Source of the DNA: an uncultured Erysipelotrichaceae bacterium
GTDB lineage: Bacteria; Bacillota_I; Bacilli_A; RFN20; CAG-826
Assembly: GCA_947166565.1 (NCBI GenBank)
Contig: CAMVEL010000004.1
Coordinates: forward strand, 27,962-91,961
Reading direction: 5' to 3'
Length of the DNA: 64,000 bases
The position numbers and the translations under genes were made by a program. Of this stretch, positions 25,431 to 34,754 are shown in pieces (position 1 is the first letter of the stretch; the number at the start of each line of letters is the position of its first letter). The notes under the pieces are model-generated. The model worked only from the letters and a program-made list of their open reading frames with translations. It ran no database searches and had not been told where the DNA came from.

Positions 25431-27062
25431 ATGAAATTCAACAAAGCGATATTCGTTCTAGCCAGTGCGATGCTCCTCGCTTCCTGCGGAGGCGGCAATT
25501 CCTCCACTCCAAGCACCAGCAGTGCCACTACCCCAGTGGAATCCTCTTCATCCACCCAATCCGAACCGGCTCAAACCAGTGAAGAATCGACCGAACCCGC
25601 CCAAAGCGAAACGAGCGAAGGTGGCGAATCCACCCCTGTCGTTCCTTCATCCTCCTCTTCCGAACCTGCGCCCCATGAAGGCCCCTATTTCCCAGAGGAC
25701 CACAAAGTCAAAATTGAATTCATGTCCAACTCCTCTTATGGAGATAACATCGATAGTTATATCAAGGCTTTCAACCAGATCGAACCTGGTATCGAAATCG
25801 TCAACACCAAGGAATCCGCTTCATATCAAGGCGTTATCGACAAAGTTATCGAAGGCATCCCAGTCAATAATTATCCAGACATCGTCATGGGCTATCCTGA
25901 CGCCATCGAGCAGATCATGGAAGTCGGCAAAGTCCTAAAACTTGATGACTATATCAACAACAAGGATTATGGCTGGAGCGAAGACGATTTAGCCGACATC
26001 ATCGAAACCTATATGGAAGAAGGACGTTCCTATCCACGTAAAGGTACCTGGTCCGTCCCGTTCTCCAAATCAACCGAGGCGATGTTCTATAACAAGGACG
26101 TCCTCGTCGGCCTTGATTTATCCGATGTAGCCCCAACCCTTAATGGCAATGGCATCGTCACCGTCCCATATATCGAAAACCTAACTTGGGAAGAACTATT
26201 TGGCAAACTTGCCCCAGCGATCGTTGCCCATAACGACCTTCTCCCAGCCGAAAAGAAGATCCTCAAGGATAGCGATAAATACACGAAGGCTGTCTTCGGA
26301 TATGATTCCGACGATAATCTCTTCATCACCCTTGCCGAGCAATATGGCTATGGTTACACCTCCATCGACGAATACGGCGAAGGCAAACTCGATTTCGTCA
26401 ACGAAGGCATGAAGGGTCTTATGAAAACCTTCAACAAAGCCAAGAACGATGGCTACCTAATCACCAAAGCCACCTCCAACGGCGGTAACTACACCAACTA
26501 TTCCTTCACCGCTGAAGCCGCTTTGTTCACCATCGGTTCCACCGGCGGTATGAAATATCAGGTCTGCGACAAATTCGAAACCGCGGTCGCCCCAATCCCA
26601 CAGGCGGCCGGAAAGGATAGGAAGGTTATCAACCAAGGACCATCCCTCGCCCTTCTTAACCATTCCGATAGCGATCGCGCCCTCGCTTCCTGGCTCTTCA
26701 CCAAATTCCTTCTTAACGAAGAGAATTCCCTCGACTGGGCCGTCAACACCGGTTACCTCCCAATTCGTTATTCCGTCGCGGAATCCAAGAGGTATCAGGA
26801 TGTCATCAAGGAAGGTCTTGATGAAGACGTCCATTCCCTTGGCCATCTCCAGGCCCTTGCTTCCCAATACATTGGCAACTCCACCTATGTTGGTGACGCC
26901 CTCTTCGCTTCCCCAGTCTTCAAAGGCTCCGCGGAAGCCCGCACCCAGGTCGGTAGCTTAGTTACCACCATCCTTGGTCTTGAAACGAGCAAGTGCACCG
27001 ACGAGGCCATCGACGCCGCTTTCCAGACCGCTTACGATAACACTCTCAAACAAATGAAATAA
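25431..27062 (+). CDS. ABC solute-binding lipoprotein 1
   Basis: 543 residues: lipobox LLASC (Cys20), a Ser/Thr/Pro/Glu linker to about residue 82, then a family-1 solute-binding domain (VKIEFMSNSSYGDNIDSYI, NYPDIVMGYPD, WSVPFSKSTEAMFYNKDVL, VINQGPSLALLNHSD). First of two adjacent binding-protein genes, suggesting two substrates or two states of one substrate for the same permease. Ribosome-binding site AGAAGG. Confidence 0.92.
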   Translation: MKFNKAIFVLASAMLLASCGGGNSSTPSTSSATTPVESSSSTQSEPAQTSEESTEPAQSETSEGGESTPVVPSSSSSEPAPHEGPYFPEDHKVKIEFMSNSSYGDNIDSYIKAFNQIEPGIEIVNTKESASYQGVIDKVIEGIPVNNYPDIVMGYPDAIEQIMEVGKVLKLDDYINNKDYGWSEDDLADIIETYMEEGRSYPRKGTWSVPFSKSTEAMFYNKDVLVGLDLSDVAPTLNGNGIVTVPYIENLTWEELFGKLAPAIVAHNDLLPAEKKILKDSDKYTKAVFGYDSDDNLFITLAEQYGYGYTSIDEYGEGKLDFVNEGMKGLMKTFNKAKNDGYLITKATSNGGNYTNYSFTAEAALFTIGSTGGMKYQVCDKFETAVAPIPQAAGKDRKVINQGPSLALLNHSDSDRALASWLFTKFLLNEENSLDWAVNTGYLPIRYSVAESKRYQDVIKEGLDEDVHSLGHLQALASQYIGNSTYVGDALFASPVFKGSAEARTQVGSLVTTILGLETSKCTDEAIDAAFQTAYDNTLKQMK

Positions 27063-27098
27063 CATTTCGCCCTATCGGCGAAGAAAGGAGACAATCCT

Positions 27099-28694
27099 AT
27101 GTCAATGCGCAAAATCTTCCTTCCGCTCTCCCTCGTTGCCCTTTTGGCATCCTGCGGAGGCGGAGGAAATACTTCCGAATCTACAAAAACCCCTGATTCT
27201 TCCACCAAAGAGCCAACCTCTTCGGCTTCTTCCGAACCAGGGGAGGTAACTTCCGATTCCAAGAGTGAGACCACCGCGCAATCTTCGGAAAGCGAGGCCA
27301 TTCCCACTCCAAACGTCGATAAGGTCACCATCAACTTCTGGACCGCTTTCGGTCAGACCCCTCTTGAAGCGGTCACCAAAGCCGCCAAGGACTTCCATGA
27401 CATCATGCTTGAGAAGACCAAGGTCGATGTCACGGTCAACGTCACCTATGAAGGAAGCTATGATGATATCCTTAACAAAATCACCCAAGGTTTCGCTCCT
27501 GGTAACATCCCAAGCTTAGCGATCGCCTATCCTGACCATGTCGCGAATTATCTCGGCATCGGCAAGGACAAGGTTTACGAACTCGGTGCCTTCATGAATG
27601 ACCCGAACATCGGTTTCGGCACCCAAGACTTCCTCGGCGATAAGAAGAGTGGAGAAGTTTACGATGAAGAAGACTTCATCGAGGCTTATCTCGACGAAGG
27701 CCGCCAATATGCCTATGAAGGTCTCTATTCCATGCCTTTGATGAAATCGTCTGAGGTCCTCTTCTATAACGCGGATGCGGTTAGGAAGATTATCGAACTC
27801 ATCCCGGATACCTTCTTGCCAAAGGCCTCGCGCCTATCTCCCGAGGCTTTCATCGATTCCTTGTCATGGGACGACCTTATTGAGGTCTGCCGTTTCGCGG
27901 TTGAGAACAAGAGCAAGATCCTTGGGACTTTGAAGCAACCTCTTTATTACGATTCAGATGGCAACCTCTTCATCTCGAAGATGTTCCAAAACGGAATCCC
28001 CTACACCACCATCGACGAGGAGCACAAAGGCCACATCGCCTTCGAAAGTGGCGATGCCCGCACCAAAGCCGAAAAGATGGTCAATGATCTAGCCAAAGCC
28101 TCTAAAGATGGACTTTTGACCCTAAGGAAAAACAACGCTGATAAATATGGCTCCACCGCCTTTGCTGACGAAGAATGCATCTTCACGGTCGGTTCTTCCG
28201 GCGGTGCCGGCTATACCCAACCAGAAGGCGAGGCCTTTGATTATGGCGTTACCCGCGTTCCTGCGAGCAACAACAATCCTCTTTATGTCTCCCAAGGCCC
28301 TACGATGGCGATTTTGAATAATCCCACCATTTCCAAGGAAGAAAATGACGCCCGCGCCTATTATTCTTGGGAATTCGCCAAATACCTCACCAACCCCGAC
28401 GTCAACGTCTATCTTTGCGCTTGGGGCTCCGAAGGTTATGTCCCCGTTCGCTATAGCGCATATGAGACAAACACCTATCAACAATTCCTAAATGAAGGCG
28501 AACTTCTCGCCGAGACCGCCAAAGTCTTGCAAAACAAGATCGGCGGTGACTTCCTCAACACCGATGTCTTCGTTGGCTCGGCCACGCTTCGTGACCAGGT
28601 CGGAGGTGTTTTGGTCCAGGTTTTCAATGGAACAAAGGACACCACGAAGGCCCTTACCGACGCAATCGAATACTCCAAAAACTTCTTCAAATAA
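27099..28694 (+). CDS. ABC solute-binding lipoprotein 2
   Basis: 531 residues: lipobox LLASC (Cys18), acidic Ser/Thr linker to about residue 65, then a domain paralogous to the preceding protein (VTINFWTAFGQTPLEAV, IPSLAIAYPDHVANY, YSMPLMKSSEVLFYN, VSQGPTMAILNNP). AAAGGAG ribosome-binding site; 36 bp from the preceding gene and 21 bp before the nuclease gene. The two proteins are clearly diverged, so they are unlikely to be a recent duplication. Confidence 0.92.
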   Translation: MSMRKIFLPLSLVALLASCGGGGNTSESTKTPDSSTKEPTSSASSEPGEVTSDSKSETTAQSSESEAIPTPNVDKVTINFWTAFGQTPLEAVTKAAKDFHDIMLEKTKVDVTVNVTYEGSYDDILNKITQGFAPGNIPSLAIAYPDHVANYLGIGKDKVYELGAFMNDPNIGFGTQDFLGDKKSGEVYDEEDFIEAYLDEGRQYAYEGLYSMPLMKSSEVLFYNADAVRKIIELIPDTFLPKASRLSPEAFIDSLSWDDLIEVCRFAVENKSKILGTLKQPLYYDSDGNLFISKMFQNGIPYTTIDEEHKGHIAFESGDARTKAEKMVNDLAKASKDGLLTLRKNNADKYGSTAFADEECIFTVGSSGGAGYTQPEGEAFDYGVTRVPASNNNPLYVSQGPTMAILNNPTISKEENDARAYYSWEFAKYLTNPDVNVYLCAWGSEGYVPVRYSAYETNTYQQFLNEGELLAETAKVLQNKIGGDFLNTDVFVGSATLRDQVGGVLVQVFNGTKDTTKALTDAIEYSKNFFK

Positions 28695-28715
28695 TCCTTG
28701 AAAGGAGAACGACTT

Positions 28716-30398
28716 ATGAATCCAAAGAAAAAGCTGACATTCGCGGCATTAATCCTCCTTGCGGGTGTCCTTTCCGCTTGCGGAGGCGCCTCAGCGTCCT
28801 CGCAAAGTAGCGATGTTACCTCGGATCAATCCGCGATCACCGCCACTGAAAGCGAAACAAAAACCTCCGAGGATAGCGACCCAGCGGAAAGTAGCAAAAC
28901 AGAAGATCCGCAACATTCGGAATCCTCTGAAACCGGATCCCAAAGCGGAGAGGTCGAATCGAGCGAGACAGTTCCCGTTTCCTCTTCCGGCGACCTTGAC
29001 CCATGGGTTAATTACGCCGAGGACTTCTATTGCAAACTCAAACTGGATTATAAGGATCGTTCTTTCTGGACCGATGGTATCGAAAAGGTCACCCTCCACG
29101 CGACCATCGATGGCGATACGGCGCACTTCATGACCTCCACCGGGGCCATCCTCAAGTCCCGTTTCTATGGTATTGATACCCCAGAATCCACCGGAGCCGT
29201 TCAACCTTATGGCAAACAGGCTTCCAAATATACGAGCGAGGCCCTTGAACAGGCCGCGGAAAAAGGAACCATCGTCGTCTCCTCCGCTCAGGAAGATTAC
29301 GGTCTTCCTAACGCGGACTCCACCGGTTCCCGTTACGTTTCCCTCATCTGGATCAACCCCACTGAGAAAAACGCCCCATTCGACCGTTTGATACTCCTTA
29401 ACCTCATGGTCGTCGAATATGGCTATTCTTGGGTTAAGTCCGTCAATTCCATGCCTGATTATGCCCCGGTTTTCTACGCGGCCGAAAATCAGGCCAAAGC
29501 CTATAAACTCAAACTCCATTCTGGCGAAAAGGACCCACTTTACAACTATGGTGATTACGAGGATGTCTCCCTTCTTGATATTAAACAAGAAGTAGTGGCT
29601 TATCTTAAGGACAACAACCATAAGATTTCCTACGATAACAAAAAGGTCCGCGTCCAAGGCACGGTCGCCGGTTTTGCTAACCACATCATCTATATCGAAG
29701 ATTTCTGCTTCTATTACAAAAAGGAATATAACGAGGAAGGCGAACTGATCTCCCAAACCCCGATCTTCAAGAGCACGGGCGAAGAGAACGTCGACCTCCA
29801 GGTCATTCCAGGCGAAACCGGCGAATATGCTGGTTTGAACATCTTCGCCACGATGAGCAGCATTCCTTCGAAATTCACGACGGTCGGTAACTTCATCCAA
29901 GTCTGCGGCCTTGCCGTTGATGACAAATTCGGCTTCCAGGTCACCGACTGCAAATTCAAGACGATCGCTTATGACGAAAATGACGCCCAGCTTTTGATTA
30001 AGGCCGCGGATAACACCGATATCCATGCCCTTAAGACATTCGAATACACGGCCTCTGAGCTAAGCGAAATCTGCAAGACCAACAATTACGAGTCCCTCAA
30101 TTGCCGCGTCAAGGTCACCACCCCAACCAAGATCACCTCTTCCTTCGATGCCGAAAGTGGCGCGATCTATCTCTATTCCGATGAGAGATGGTCCGTTTAT
30201 TTCAACTTCACTTTCAAACCCTATCCAAATGACACTTCCGTTTCTTGGAATAGCGGCGCGAATTTCCATGGCCATAAATTCCTCTTCCAAGGCGTCTTGG
30301 CCATCCATACCACCCAAGCCGGGAAGAACCTCCTCTACATGTATCCTGGAAAAACCAGCGATATAACCTGGGTCGATACCGACCAACCAGCCGAGTAA
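28716..30398 (+). CDS. Surface thermonuclease (SNase-like) lipoprotein
   Basis: 560 residues: lipobox LSAC (Cys22), Ser/Glu linker to about 95, SNase domain at about 120-260, then about 300 residues with OB-like beta patterns. The SNase active-site set appears complete: Asp132 (IDGDT), Arg149, Asp154 and Glu157 (RFYGIDTPE), Arg206 (GSRYVSL). It should be a Ca-dependent, sugar-nonspecific nuclease on the outer surface. The start at 28716 has AAAGGAG 9 nt upstream; an in-frame TTG at 28698 overlaps that site and is rejected. It closes the ABC operon, as membrane nucleases do next to ABC genes in mycoplasmas (MG186-MG189, MPN133-MPN136, from memory). Confidence 0.87.
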   Translation: MNPKKKLTFAALILLAGVLSACGGASASSQSSDVTSDQSAITATESETKTSEDSDPAESSKTEDPQHSESSETGSQSGEVESSETVPVSSSGDLDPWVNYAEDFYCKLKLDYKDRSFWTDGIEKVTLHATIDGDTAHFMTSTGAILKSRFYGIDTPESTGAVQPYGKQASKYTSEALEQAAEKGTIVVSSAQEDYGLPNADSTGSRYVSLIWINPTEKNAPFDRLILLNLMVVEYGYSWVKSVNSMPDYAPVFYAAENQAKAYKLKLHSGEKDPLYNYGDYEDVSLLDIKQEVVAYLKDNNHKISYDNKKVRVQGTVAGFANHIIYIEDFCFYYKKEYNEEGELISQTPIFKSTGEENVDLQVIPGETGEYAGLNIFATMSSIPSKFTTVGNFIQVCGLAVDDKFGFQVTDCKFKTIAYDENDAQLLIKAADNTDIHALKTFEYTASELSEICKTNNYESLNCRVKVTTPTKITSSFDAESGAIYLYSDERWSVYFNFTFKPYPNDTSVSWNSGANFHGHKFLFQGVLAIHTTQAGKNLLYMYPGKTSDITWVDTDQPAE

Positions 30399-30405
30399 GT
30401 AATAC

Positions 30406-30434
30406 TTAACTAAATCTTAGATTTAGACTAAAAT
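30406..30434 (+). promoter_or_regulatory. Promoter with palindromic operator in the spacer
   Basis: TTAACT (30406-30411), 17-bp spacer, TAAAAT (30429-30434). A perfect 7-3-7 palindrome CTAAATC-TTA-GATTTAG occupies 30410-30426, between the two boxes. The leader is about 10 nt with no Shine-Dalgarno sequence. Confidence 0.5.
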
Positions 30435-30450
30435 ATCCAAGCAAAGCATT

Positions 30451-30924
30451 ATGTATTGTACACACTGCGCGAAACACATCGACGAAGAGAAGCTTGAACA
30501 AGCCAAGTCTTCTTTTGCCCTTGCCGAAGAAGTGAGGGAAGGGGCCAAGGTCGTTTACGTTTGCCCGCGTTGCGGACACCTCATCCATGATGGAGTTGGC
30601 GAAGAAGAAGTGAAGTCTCTTGCTAGAGCCGCCCATGCCCAAATCCAAAGGGCCAGGAATTTCCTAAGTTCCGGTTTGGGATTCGTGGCGATCGGCGCGA
30701 TCCTCTTCATCATCGCCGCCCTCTTCTATTTCCTTGCTTGCAAGCCAAGCAACCAGCATCAGCTAGTGACGACATGCGCCGAATTCTACGTTTCCGTCAC
30801 TTTAGGCTCAATCTCGGTTATTCTCCTCGTTGTGGGGATTGTTCAAATAGTCCTAGGGGTTACTAGGAAAATGCAAAACGAACGCCTCCTTCGGGAAATA
30901 AACAACCAGACATTCGTTCAGTAG
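30451..30924 (+). CDS. Zinc-ribbon membrane protein
   Basis: 157 residues: N-terminal zinc-ribbon with CTHC (Cys3, Cys6) and CPRCGH (Cys38, Cys41), a helical linker, then two transmembrane helices at about 76-95 and 110-135. The ribbon should be cytoplasmic. Function unknown; similar small ribbon-plus-helices proteins are common in Firmicutes. No Shine-Dalgarno precedes the ATG. A small stem (CCCTC/GAGGG near 30943-30958) lies between it and the next gene. Confidence 0.75.
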   Translation: MYCTHCAKHIDEEKLEQAKSSFALAEEVREGAKVVYVCPRCGHLIHDGVGEEEVKSLARAAHAQIQRARNFLSSGLGFVAIGAILFIIAALFYFLACKPSNQHQLVTTCAEFYVSVTLGSISVILLVVGIVQIVLGVTRKMQNERLLREINNQTFVQ

Positions 30925-30994
30925 TCTGGAAAAAAAGGGGAACCCTCAAATGCGAGGGACTACGTTTGATAAGAACCATTCGAAAGGAGTTAAC

Positions 30995-33823
30995 ATGAAA
31001 CGTAAAAACCTATTCGTTCTCGCTGCCTCAGTCCTATTGTTAGTGGCTTGCGGCGGAACACCTGCATCATCGTCGACATCGTCTTCGACGGAACATCAGA
31101 CAGGCCTTACCACGGACCCGACACCAACAAGCGAATCCACGCCTGCTCCAACAAGCGAATCCTCCGAGACTCCAGAAGAAAGCAGCAGCGAGCCAGCCGT
31201 CGAATATAGCGTTTCCATCACCAACAAGGACGAATTGACCGCCGCTTGGTATTGCGTTGATGGCAACCGTACCCTTTCCTTCAATTTCTCCCCAGCCGGG
31301 AATAGAATGGAACTCTTCGAATCCGGTCTCCTCAAAGTCGAATCCAGCAATCCGGATGTCGTTCTTGCTCAGAACGCCCTCCTTACCCCAAAAGCCAAAG
31401 GCAAAGCCAAGATCACCATTACCTATGGCGACGCCTCCGACTCGGTCGACGTCGAAGTCTTGGGCATCTATGATGAATCCAAGGTCACCGCGATCGAAAA
31501 CATCAAATTAGAGAAGGGTGCCGATGGCAAATATGTCGATGCCACCTTCACCACCGCTGGTGTCGTCACCGCTCCATTCAAGGGTGGCTTCTTCCTCGAT
31601 AACGGCAAGGCCGCGATCGAAGTCTATGTCACCGGACTTGATGTTGCCCAAGGCGATTACATCATCGGCGGCGGTACCGTCACCGCTTATAACACCATCC
31701 TCGAATTCAAGGATTTCAAGGTTGGTACCAAACTCGATAAATCCCTCGCGCCAAAGACCACCCTCGAAAATCCAGTCGAAGTTGGCAAAACCTGGGGCGA
31801 AACCGAAACCACATTCGATGGCTTCAAGGCCATCTCCGTTTGGGGAACCATTACCACCTTCACCTCCAGCGGCACCGATTATGATGCCATCTATCCAGAA
31901 GATGAAGGCACCTATCCAGTCGAGCCTTCCTATTATCCAGGAACCCTCACCAAAGGCGATAAGGTCCACTGGGTTGGCTATGGTTGGAACAGAACCAAAT
32001 ATGGCTATCTTGGCATCTACATTGACCGTTTCATCGAGCATGAAGTAGAATCCTTCACAATCGAAGCCAAAGAAGACCTCTATAAGGGCGGAACCGCCAA
32101 GATGGGACTTGCCACCTACTTGCCGAAGATCGCTACCGAAATCAAGAACGAAAACTTCAATTGGACCGTTGAGCCAACCACTCTCGCGACCATTGATGAC
32201 AATGGTGTCCTCACCGGCTTAGCAGAAGGCGAAGTCACCGTTAAAGCCGCTTCCAAAGCCAACTCCACCGTCGCCGCCGAAGTCAAGGTCCAAGTCCAAG
32301 ACCGTGGCGGAGCCGTCGCTGCCGTTAACCTCAGCGCGACCGAGCTCGCCCTCAAGGTTGGTGAAGAAAGCACTCTCACCGCTGAAGTCGTCTCCGCTGA
32401 CCCAGCTAACCCATCCAAACTCAATGAAATCGTTTGGAGTTCCGAAGATGAGTCCGTCCTCACCGTTGATGAAGACGGCAAGATCACAACCTTGAAAAAT
32501 GGCACCACCAACGTTGTCGCCACCACTCTCAATGTCGGTGCCGATGGCAAACCAATAGTTGCCAAGTGCGCAGTCACCGTCTCCTATGCCTCCATCAAGG
32601 ATTTTGCCAAGGGTTTGAAAGTTGATATCAACGTCAAGGTTATGCAGATTGGCTATAATTCGTTCACTGTTGATGATGGCACCGCCGGAACGAATGTCTA
32701 TAATGCATACGACAAGGAGGCTAAAAAGAATAAATTCGACTTCCCAGAAGTTGGTGCGGTTGTTAACGTCAAAGGTGAAGTCACCGCTTATAACGGCGGC
32801 CTCCAAATCACCCCAACCGCGATTGCTGCTGTTGACGCCGTCGTCGAACCAACGCAAGCTACCGCTTTAACCGCTGAGCTCATTGAAGAGTATTATGCCG
32901 CGGCTGCAAACGGTTTGGTTCCGCACGGATTGGTCAAATTAACTGCGATAAAATGCTCAGAAACCGGAAATAAACCAAAATTTGAAGCTCCTGGCCGTGT
33001 CCTCCAAGGTGTTAACTATGATGCCAAAAAAGTCCCATTAGAAGCTCAAAAATTCTATGACGTTACAGGGTATGTTTACGGCAAGGATGGCAACAATCTC
33101 ACTATGAACATCGTTTCTGCTGAAGAATCGAAAATTCCTACCTTGGAAGTCGCCATTGACAAAGCGACCATCAAAGTCGGTGAGACCGCGCAAATCACCG
33201 CCACCGCCACTAACTTCGACGTCGCTCCGACCATTACCTACGAATCTGGCGATACCTCTATCGCTACCGTCTCCGACGCTGGTGTCGTCACCGGTGTTGC
33301 CGTTGGTAAGACCGAAATCACCGTCAAAGCTGGCGATCTCCAACAGAAGGTTGCAGTTGAAATCATCGCTGCCGATGCTTCTAGCGTCACCGTTGACTTT
33401 GACCTAAAAACCTATGCTGCTGAGAATAGCATCACTAACTCAACAAAGGTTACTTCAATCGATCTTGACAACGTCGTTACCGCGACTGCCGCTGGCTCCG
33501 ATCAAAACACCGGCAAGGTTTATGTTGGTGACACGAAGACCGAATGGAGATTCTACAAGTCCGGTTCTGCCACTTTGACTATTTCCGCCAAAGAAGGCTA
33601 CGAACTTGTTAGCGTCTCTGTTGGATTGGCTAAGAGCAATTATGGCGCTGCTACCGATACTCCAGTAGAAATTAAAGATGGCAAAGCCGTTGTTAGCTCC
33701 GTTGCTCTAAATAGCAACTTCAATGTCAACGCCATCAAAGTCACTTACAAAATCGTCGGCGAAGAGGAAGAAGAAGGCAATCCTCTCCTTCCAGTCGTCG
33801 CCGAGGGCAATGCAGGTCGTTAA
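30995..33823 (+). CDS. Giant surface lipoprotein with Big_2 and OB-like domains (upstream part of an interrupted frame)
   Basis: 942 residues to the first stop. Lipobox LLVAC (Cys20), Ser/Thr linker to about 75, then repeated domains: OB-like segments (FTTAGVVTAPFKGGFFLDN and INVKVMQIGYNSFTVDDG) and at least three Big_2 immunoglobulin-like domains (around DNGVLTGLAEGEVTVKA, DEDGKITTLKNGTTNVVA, DAGVVTGVAVGKTEITVKA). The start is set by AAAGGAG before the ATG at 30995. The frame stops at TAA 33821-33823 but stays open afterwards to 34630, so the protein is probably truncated or read through. Possible roles are adhesion or nucleic-acid binding near the nuclease; no catalytic motif is seen. Confidence 0.8.
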   Translation: MKRKNLFVLAASVLLLVACGGTPASSSTSSSTEHQTGLTTDPTPTSESTPAPTSESSETPEESSSEPAVEYSVSITNKDELTAAWYCVDGNRTLSFNFSPAGNRMELFESGLLKVESSNPDVVLAQNALLTPKAKGKAKITITYGDASDSVDVEVLGIYDESKVTAIENIKLEKGADGKYVDATFTTAGVVTAPFKGGFFLDNGKAAIEVYVTGLDVAQGDYIIGGGTVTAYNTILEFKDFKVGTKLDKSLAPKTTLENPVEVGKTWGETETTFDGFKAISVWGTITTFTSSGTDYDAIYPEDEGTYPVEPSYYPGTLTKGDKVHWVGYGWNRTKYGYLGIYIDRFIEHEVESFTIEAKEDLYKGGTAKMGLATYLPKIATEIKNENFNWTVEPTTLATIDDNGVLTGLAEGEVTVKAASKANSTVAAEVKVQVQDRGGAVAAVNLSATELALKVGEESTLTAEVVSADPANPSKLNEIVWSSEDESVLTVDEDGKITTLKNGTTNVVATTLNVGADGKPIVAKCAVTVSYASIKDFAKGLKVDINVKVMQIGYNSFTVDDGTAGTNVYNAYDKEAKKNKFDFPEVGAVVNVKGEVTAYNGGLQITPTAIAAVDAVVEPTQATALTAELIEEYYAAAANGLVPHGLVKLTAIKCSETGNKPKFEAPGRVLQGVNYDAKKVPLEAQKFYDVTGYVYGKDGNNLTMNIVSAEESKIPTLEVAIDKATIKVGETAQITATATNFDVAPTITYESGDTSIATVSDAGVVTGVAVGKTEITVKAGDLQQKVAVEIIAADASSVTVDFDLKTYAAENSITNSTKVTSIDLDNVVTATAAGSDQNTGKVYVGDTKTEWRFYKSGSATLTISAKEGYELVSVSVGLAKSNYGAATDTPVEIKDGKAVVSSVALNSNFNVNAIKVTYKIVGEEEEEGNPLLPVVAEGNAGR

Positions 33824-33997
33824 ACCCACATCGAAGGTGCTGGAGCTTGGATCTATCTTGATAACAAAGACCTTGGAATCACTGGTGCTAACGCCGCTGC
33901 AGTTGTCGCCGCTTCCTCCGTCGATCTCTTAGTTTCCTATGACGGCGACAATGAGGCTGCTAAGCCTTACGTAACTGGTGGGCCAGCTGCTGTTGTC

Positions 33998-34630
33998 ATG
34001 AGCAGTTTCGAATTCAATGATTACGATGAGGCCAACCACACCGTTCGCCTTATGGTTAACATGGACAAGGGTCTTGATTCCTCTTGGGGCGTCAAGCATG
34101 CCTTCACCATCAGATTAGTCGTTGGCGACAAGACCTATGAAGGCGTTGTCAATTTTGAGGGCAACGCTCTCGTTAACGTCACCCCAATCCCAGAGGCCCT
34201 TCCAGATCCAATCGAATCCACTTGGAACGCTGCGATCACTGATGCTTCTGCCGACCTAGACGGTGGAAAATTCAAGAAGAGCTCTACTTATAGGTTCAAC
34301 TTCACCGCTGCAAAAGCCGGTAAGGTTCAACTCTATATGACCATTAAGTGCAGCGCTGGCCATGAAGGCGCGACGTTTGGTCTAGAAAACTACAACAATA
34401 GCGGTAAAGTTATGACCTTCACCGTTGCTAATAACGGCAATGCCGGTAAGTTCCTTGGCGAAGGCAAAACCTATACCGAATTTGGTCTTACCACCTCTTC
34501 CAAACTTCTCGCTTTCGCGGAATTTGAAGTTGTTGAAGGCAATAACGAAGTCACCATCACCACCGATGATGGCGGATTCCGCCTTACCCCAAAGGTCGAA
34601 GGCGCGATGAACCTCGTCTACGTTGCCTAA
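33998..34630 (+). CDS. Downstream in-frame continuation of the giant lipoprotein
   Basis: 210 residues from the first ATG, but the same frame is open from 33824, directly after the stop of the preceding gene (58 more codons beginning THIEGAGAWIYLDN). Codon choice matches the upstream gene and the sequence reads as further beta-rich domain material (YRFNFTAAKAGKVQLYMT, NNEVTITTDDGGFRL). No ribosome-binding site or signal peptide precedes this ATG, so it is not likely to be an independent gene. The best reading is the severed 3' end of a ~1,211-residue protein. A terminator follows. Confidence 0.65.
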   Translation: MSSFEFNDYDEANHTVRLMVNMDKGLDSSWGVKHAFTIRLVVGDKTYEGVVNFEGNALVNVTPIPEALPDPIESTWNAAITDASADLDGGKFKKSSTYRFNFTAAKAGKVQLYMTIKCSAGHEGATFGLENYNNSGKVMTFTVANNGNAGKFLGEGKTYTEFGLTTSSKLLAFAEFEVVEGNNEVTITTDDGGFRLTPKVEGAMNLVYVA

Positions 34631-34668
34631 TCAACGCGGATCATCAACCGTCAGTTAACTGGCTATCT

Positions 34669-34703
34669 AGGCCACCCGACTCTAAATCGGGTGGCCTTTT
34701 CCT
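34669..34703 (+). terminator. Rho-independent terminator
   Basis: Stem AGGCCACCCGA / TCGGGTGGCCT (34669-34679 with 34687-34697), then TTTTCC. It ends the giant-lipoprotein unit. Confidence 0.85.
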
Positions 34704-34754
34704 TTTCATTTAAGGTTTCCTTAAAAAGGAATAAAAGTCCATAATATTAAGGCT

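Noticed and set aside
28791..30026. 411-codon minus-strand open frame opposite the nuclease gene
   Set aside because: Shadow of the nuclease coding sequence; no start signals and no recognisable domain.
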